From NCBI GenBank assembly GCA_013397935.1, contig VZRN01003159.1, positions 643,165 through 707,164 on the forward strand: DNA of 64,000 nucleotides, in the 5' to 3' direction. The notes under the pieces were generated by a model. It saw only the letters and a program-made list of their open reading frames with translations. It was not told where the DNA came from and made no database searches. The first letter of the stretch is position 1, and each line of letters starts with the position of its first letter. This DNA comes from Dasyornis broadbenti. Taxonomy: Eukaryota > Chordata > Aves > Passeriformes > Dasyornithidae. Shown in pieces: positions 57,921-64,000 of the stretch. Made by a program: the position numbers and the translations under genes.

Positions 57921-60254
57921 TTCTCTTTATGGTTGTATTTTTTAATAATGGGTTCAGGAACACTCTCAAGATGTGCACTAGAATTCTTTAGGTTCTATGT
58001 AAGGGTATCCATTTCTGGCTTGAATTAGAACCTGAAGTTAGAGGTTGAATTGGTCTTTTCCCACCTAGCTACAGAGTGTAAGTGGTAGGAAATGAACAAA
58101 TTCTTAAGAGATAAGAAATGATCTCACAGAACTTAGTTTTAGATGAGAGCAGGGACAAAACAAAGACCTTGACTAACTAGTTCAGCTTTAAGTTAGGAAT
58201 TTACTAGCTGTCCTTTGGAATGATGCATAACTGTCGTCCACTGTATCATTATGCTTTCTTCTTTTGCTCTGCCAAAGATTTAAAGTTGGGAATTTGAATA
58301 AAAGTGAGAGCACATATTAAGAGTTTCTAATAAAAGCAGCATATGTTGCGTACCTAATTACAAAAAATATGTGAGTTCAAGTTTGTTGATAACCTCTGTA
58401 TTCATTGTACACTTCTGATGTAATATTACTCTAAAGTTTTAGGATGAAACCCATGCAAAAAGTACCCAAGGCTTAATTGTGCTAGAGCCTTAGAACAGAG
58501 AGGAGTTGTTAAAACTGATACAATGTCTATCCTGTACAGGAAGCGTAAATGAAGGTATGGAAGGTGTCTCCAGTCTAGCTACCCGATGTCACATTTGGTC
58601 ATACAGTATTCTTGTACTCAACTTGAAGGTGAAAAGTAGTTTTATAGGGGCACCTTCAGTATTTGGTATGTTAAGAGCAGTGAAACACTGAAGTAACAAC
58701 TAAGTAATAAAATGGATGTCAGTTCCAAGGAAAGTGATAGCCAAACAGCTAAGAAAAAGAGATCAGAGATTACAGGTAGCACTGTGAAAAACAAAGCACC
58801 TACACCAAATTTCACATTCTCTGGGCAATACAAGATATCAAGCAAGCAGAGCAACTAAAAGTTAAACAGTACAGAAAAATATCTCATAAGATTAAGTACT
58901 GGAAAAATGTGTAGAAGTGCCCTGGCAAAATATTTTTTGTAATCTAAAATGGCATCAGAGATGATTAGAAAAGATAATGTAGTCTCGAATACCATTATTA
59001 AATTCTCTACCACTAGATAGACATTAAAAATAGACTTTGCTGGGATCTGGAGAGAAGATCAAACACAGTCCATGCATTGCAGGCCCTTCCAAGTGCTCAA
59101 TTTCTTTCTGCAGATGTAAAAAACAAAATGTTTGGAACCTGACTGCAAAATTTCAAAAGTGGTGATAACTCTGCTAAATCAAAAGCCTGGTTTTTGTTAC
59201 ATCTTAGATTTGAAATTAACTCCTAAGTGAAAGATCACAAACTGATTAGTGTTGTTTGGATGTTCTTTGATATAGTTCCAAGCTGATGCAGAGAGGAATA
59301 CAACCTTGTTTTGTTGACTGAGTGGATGTTTATCTAGGATACTTCTGTAGGCTATGTTATTCTATCCAGTAATTAAAAACTATGCTGTCTGACTAATCTA
59401 TCATTGCAGTTTTACTCATCTAGACTCAGTTTTCTCATATAATTCCCTGGTATTTAATCGAATCTTTGGACCCATATGTTCCTCCAAACAGACAAGTAAC
59501 CTGCAATAAGATATGCATGTCACCATATACAGATCAATATCTTATGCAAAGTCTAACAGAAATAAATACTTATAACATCATAAAAATATACCTTTCACTT
59601 ATGGAGGAATAAAGAAAAAAGTGGGTGAAAGAATGAAGGAACTCCTCAGTTATCACCTCTTATTAAGGACATAGGTAAGTGATGAAATCTATTATGAACT
59701 CTCTAACTAGATCTCATTGACTAGGGAACTCCTTGGGTACTATCTAATATCCCAAGACAATTTCAGTACATCCTTAGACATCCTAGGTATTTCCTGTATT
59801 TCCCATGTCCTCGTGAAAGAAGAAGAAACCTCTAGCTCTTGGGAAGTAAGGAGCACTTGGGACTGCAGCAGCAAAAAAATATTCTATTTTTGGCACATGG
59901 ATTACCTGATGACAAGGGTATGTCTGAGTTTTCAAAGGAACACATCTGCTAGCCAGCAGCCTCAGAAACACCTCTGAAGGCTGATTGGAGGGGTGGCAAA
60001 AGAAGAGATCACAAAATGAACAAATGAGCAAATCATGGCTTCTTCTGATATTAACTTAGTGCTTGCAATACTACACTCTTGGAAATTAATCTCTCACTAA
60101 TGAAGCCCTGAAAAGTGGTGAAATTCAAGAAGTATCCATGTTGTGCTGCTTGTGGCCCTCACCTTAGTGCTGGAAATATCCCACCATATGGATTAAAACA
60201 GTCTTAAGCTCCTCTCTTGTCTATTCCGAAGATACTTTGTAATGCTGCTGATTT
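57921..60254. other. AT-rich sequence, nothing recognised
   Basis: No gene, RNA gene or known repeat is recognised. Frames up to 86 codons have no domain. Confidence 0.45.
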
Positions 60255-60735
60255 TAGGAACTCCCTAAATACAGACAAAGAGTCTTAGAAAGGAGATAAT
60301 GTTTATTCTGTGCAGAGTACAAGGTGAAAGCTTTTTACAGATCATGCATGTAAAGGCATAAAACCCGAGAATTTATACATTGAAATCTACATAAACCCAC
60401 CTGTCTAGCACATAGTTACACCTGCATATTACATAATTTTTCAGCTTGCCCAGCCTTATGAAATACCAGTTGCTGTGCCTGTGGGGGGGGGTCTGTGGCG
60501 GTCTCTGGTTTGGGGAGGCGCTCCCTACTCAGTTCTGAGCAGCATGTTCAGTATGCAGAGAACATGTCTCAGTTCAGTATGCCCGGAACCCCAGGCTGAG
60601 TGCCAAAGAAGATGTGATCTGTAACTCAGCACTATATCTTCTCAGACAATTGCCAAACAGGTCATAAAATACAAAAGCTTTCCATAAACATTGAGCAACA
60701 TCTGCTTAACCCACCTGATAGCATCTTTTTACATT
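60255..60735 (-). mobile_element. LTR-like block (minus strand), limits uncertain
   Basis: On the minus strand a TATA box (GTATAAATTC, about 60379-60370) is followed 70 bases later by an AATAAAC signal (plus-strand GTTTATT, 60300-60306) and a U5-like tail. The U3 side holds a G-run (60483-60491) and two copies of GTTCAGTATGC about 29 bases apart near 60546 and 60575. The spacing and signals fit an LTR I have seen in birds, but the ends were not resolved. Confidence 0.5.
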
Positions 60736-61984
60736 CAAAAGAGAGGTTAAAGGTGAAAGCGATACCATCTAGTTCCATCTGCAACAGAGATCAAAGGAAA
60801 AGACAGAGACAGTGAATTCTGATTAAAGACTCAGAACTTAAAAATACAGAGAATTTTTCTTAAAATACAGAGAATTCTGCTTAAAGACATCAATAAGGCT
60901 TCCAACTGCTGGTCATTTATTTATGTGGACAATGGCTCATTTTACTGATCATTTTTAAAGGCCAAATAGCCACTAAAAAATAATGCTACTTTGTCATCAT
61001 TCTCTTAAAGTTCTATGCATGACAAAGGCTGGAGAGCCCTTTTGGAAATCTAGGCCTACAAGTTGTACCTAAGGCAGCAATACAGCTCAGGGACGTCAGA
61101 GTCAGGATCAGAGTGCAGGACATGGTGCCTGTTGCTCTCCAACTCAGGCTGCTTGAATACACGGCTGTTCAGCAAGCCACAGTGTGGAAGACTGTGTAGA
61201 CACTCCCACTGATGCTGTCTGGGTTAGAATTCTACAAATGAATTGCTAATGTATTATTTTACGCACCATAAGGAAAATAATTTTGAACAGAGAGATGAAA
61301 TCGATCATTACTTTGTCACTGTGTACTGTGAATGTAATGATGTGTCCTTGCAATGGGTGTTTCTCCTTTGCCTTTGCATTGCTGCCACTTCACCTGAGGG
61401 AAAATTGCTTAGAATAAGTATGTAATTTCCATTACTTCCTTCCCAGTCTGAAAATTGTGTTTAAAATTCTTCCTCCTCCCCAACAAAACTCAACTTTTGA
61501 AATGCAGCTATCAAGAGAAAGATAACCGTAAATAAGAAATAATGCTGTTTCCAGTCTAGGGATTGATGCAAAAAAGGAGAATGATCTCTCTCTACTTCTT
61601 TCTTAGGCTCCTGCCTTCTGAGAAAGATTAAGACAGGCTGTTGGAACTGCAAGGACCACATTGAGATTCTGCTGTGACTGTTCGACAGACATCCAAAAGG
61701 GCAACAGACAATTTTTTTGTCAGAGCAAACTTGTTTCGCTGTAAAAATGTCAACTTCTCAGCAAAAATGACTAATTTCCAGATGAACAATTTGAAATGAA
61801 AGTCAGGTCAGGAGAATGAAAGGTGGGGCAAAAAAAGAATATTTCAGTAATAATCCTCAAAGGAAAAATATTTCATGGGAACTTAGTACACTGTAGGATA
61901 TCGGTGTTGCCTGCAAATTTCTTCTGCACCTCTGGGGTTCCTGAGTTAGCAGGGCTGATTAAGAGGGCTTGAAACTAGGTTTGA
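60736..61984. other. AT-rich sequence, nothing recognised
   Basis: No gene or repeat family is recognised. Confidence 0.45.
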
Positions 61985-62034
61985 AGGAGAAAGCGATTAA
62001 GAGCAGGCTTGCTAGAGATTAGCCTGGGTGGAGG

Positions 62035-64000
62035 AATGCTGGTGTTGGGGGTGAAATTGACAGCCCAGCATTTGAACCAATGCACCCAGCATGAGTGACA
62101 AACAATGGAAGCCACTGGCAGCAGGAAGCTGTGATGTAGTTATCACCATGGAAATGGGATGACTGGAATGTTGCAGTGGATGGCTACAAGCTCTTCAGAA
62201 GGGACAGGGGAGGAGGGAGAGGCGGTGGGGTGGCTCTGTTCATTGGGGAGGGTTTCAACTGCACAGAGCTCAGGGACAGTGGGGATAAGGCTGAGTGCCT
62301 GTGGGTGACAATCCCAGGGATGGCCAACAAGGCAGAGATCCTGCTGGGAGTCTGTTACAGACCACCCAGCCAGGGTGAGGAGGCAGGTGAGGTATTCTGT
62401 CAGTGGATGTTTCATGATCATTAGCCCTTGTTCTTGTGGGAGACTTTAACTCGCCAAATGTCTGCTGGAAACTCAGCACGGGAGAGGAGGCAGTCTAGGA
62501 GGGTTCTGGAGTGCATGGAAGGTACTTCATGACACGGCTGCTAAGGGAACCTACCAGGACAGTGCCCTGCCAGATCGGCTGTTTACAAACAGAGAAGAGC
62601 TGTGGGAGATGTGGTGGTTGGGGTCTGTCTTGGGCACAGATGATAGTTTTCAATTCTTGGTGAGGTAAGGCAGGGTGTCAGCAAAAGCTCTACCTTGAGC
62701 ATACCGCGGGCAGGCTTTGGCCTGCTCAGGACACTGGTTCAGAGCGTCACTTGGGAAACAGCGCTTAGTAACAGAGGGTTCCAGGAAGGCTGGACATACT
62801 TTAAGATGGAAATCTTAAAGGTGCAGGAGTAGGCTGTCCCTATTTGCCAAAAGATGGCCTGACTGAACAGGAAGCGTGCTAGAACTCAGAAAAAAAGGAC
62901 AGTTTACCACCTTTGGAAGAAAGGTCAGGCAACTCAAGAAGAGTGCAAGGATGTCATTAGGTCATGTAGAGAGAATATTAGTAAGGCAACAGCTCAGCTA
63001 GGATTCAATCTGGCCAGTGCTGTGAAAGACAATAAGAAGTGCCTTTATAAATATATTAACAACAAAGGGAGAGCCAAGGAAAATCTCCATTATTTATTGG
63101 ATGTGAGGGGAAAATTGTCACCAAGGATGAAAAAAAGACGGGGTTGCTTGATGCCATCTTTGCCTCAGTTATTAACAGAAAGTCCAGTTATCCTCAGGGC
63201 AGACAGCCCCATGAGCTAGTAGACAGGGAGGGGAGCAGGACAGATCCCCTGCAATCCAGGAGGAAGTAGTTAATGACCTGCTGTGCCACTTGGATGATGA
63301 CAAGTGTATGGGATTGGATGGGATGCATCCAAAAGTACTGAGGGAGCTGGAGGAAGAGCTCACCAAGCGACTCTCCATCATGTGCTGGTTTTGGTGAGTT
63401 AAGAAGTGTTTGGATGGCCAATCCCAGAATAGTGGTGAATGGAGTTACACCCAGTTGGTGGCCTGACATTAGTGGGGCTCCCCAGGCCTCAGTATTGGGG
63501 TCAGTCTTATTTAATGTCTGTCAATAATCTGGACAAAGGGATCAAGTGCACCCTCAGTCAGTTTGCAGATAACACTATATTGGGCAGGAATGTTGTTCTG
63601 ATGTACTGCAGGAAGACTCTGCAGAGGGATCTGGACAGGCTGGATGGATGGGCCAAGGCCAGCTGTGTGGGGTTCAACAAGGTAAAGTGCCAAATCCTCC
63701 ACTTAGCTGGGCTGCAAACTTTGGGAAGGGTGGTTGGAAGGCTCTCCAGTGGGAAACCGAGGGGTGTTGGTTTACAGCATAAGTCAGCTGTGCCCAGGTG
63801 GCCAAGAAGGCCAATGGCATCTTGGCTTTTATCAGGAATAGTGTGGCAAGGAGGACCAGGGCTGTGATTGTCCCCTATACTCAGCACAGGTGAGGCTGCA
63901 CCTCAGATCCTGTGTTCAGTTTTGGGCCCTCACTTATAATAAGACACTGAGATGCTGGAGCGTGTCCGGAGAAGGGCAATGGAACTGGTGAAGGGTCTGG
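62035..64000 (+). mobile_element. CR1: CR1 LINE with endonuclease and partial RT, runs off the window
   Basis: ORF2 is recognisable in broken frames. It begins near 62062 (CR1 'accaatgcacccagcatg'). The endonuclease includes DVVIT (about 62132), DGYKLFRRDRGG and GGVALFIGEGFNC, LWVTIPG, GVCYRPPSQ (62176-62424), then GDFNSPNVCW near 62440. The linker and start of RT follow (frame 63022-63219, KYINNKGRAKENL; then LRELEEELTK near 63345). An internal deletion near 63385 removes the RT fingers and motif A. Motif B (G-P-Q block near 63475) and motif C (FADN for FADD, 63562-63573) follow, then the C-terminal part to the window edge. Endonuclease and RT would drive target-primed retrotransposition; this copy is dead. 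Confidence 0.9.

Overview
The window looks like nuclear DNA of a bird. The evidence is repeated CR1 LINE fragments ending in the (ATTCTATG)-type 3' tail, plus several LTR families that I recognise from avian endogenous retroviruses. One outer LTR of a nested pair resembles a family widespread in neoavian genomes (recalled, not searched). The background is AT-rich, and most open frames are short and lack known domains. I found no convincing host exon, tRNA, rRNA or CRISPR. A 39-base N gap shows this is assembled shotgun sequence.

Layout: 1-23.8 kb is mostly unannotated AT-rich sequence carrying CR1 pieces (645-905 minus, 4830-5035 plus, 9375-10248 plus) and LTR-like elements on the minus strand (3.8-4.3 kb, 12.4-13.5 kb, 21.1-22.1 kb). 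A 645-bp solo LTR lies at 23843-24487. From 26.3 to 28.7 kb is a pile-up: a minus-strand CR1 interrupted by an LTR-like block, abutting a plus-strand CR1 that is itself split by a solo LTR with a clean 4-bp GTGT target duplication. At 30.65-31.81 kb a plus-strand LTR contains an opposite-strand LTR fragment. Another LTR is at 35754-36196.

The main element is a gammaretrovirus-like (class I) endogenous retrovirus at 41641-50008 on the plus strand: 5' LTR, leader with a 37-bp triple repeat and a splice donor, start of gag, a deletion joining gag to the middle of protease, RT, RNase H, integrase, env, polypurine tract and a truncated 3' LTR. It is clearly dead: stops, frameshifts, lost catalytic residues and two insertions in pol. 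One insertion is an antisense copy of the same LTR family seen at 23.8 kb. Its 3' LTR is cut off by yet another opposite-strand LTR (50009-50524).

50.5-60.2 kb is again without recognisable genes, with a CA microsatellite and an assembly gap. A minus-strand LTR-like block lies near 60.3-60.7 kb. The last 2 kb is a plus-strand CR1 with endonuclease and partial reverse transcriptase that runs off the end.

Nothing here reads as a working host pathway. The interest lies in the retroviral history: layered insertions that give a relative order of events, a deleted gag/pro, a long open TM-env segment, and an LTR density that suggests a low-recombination region such as the W chromosome or heterochromatin. 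That last point is inference only.
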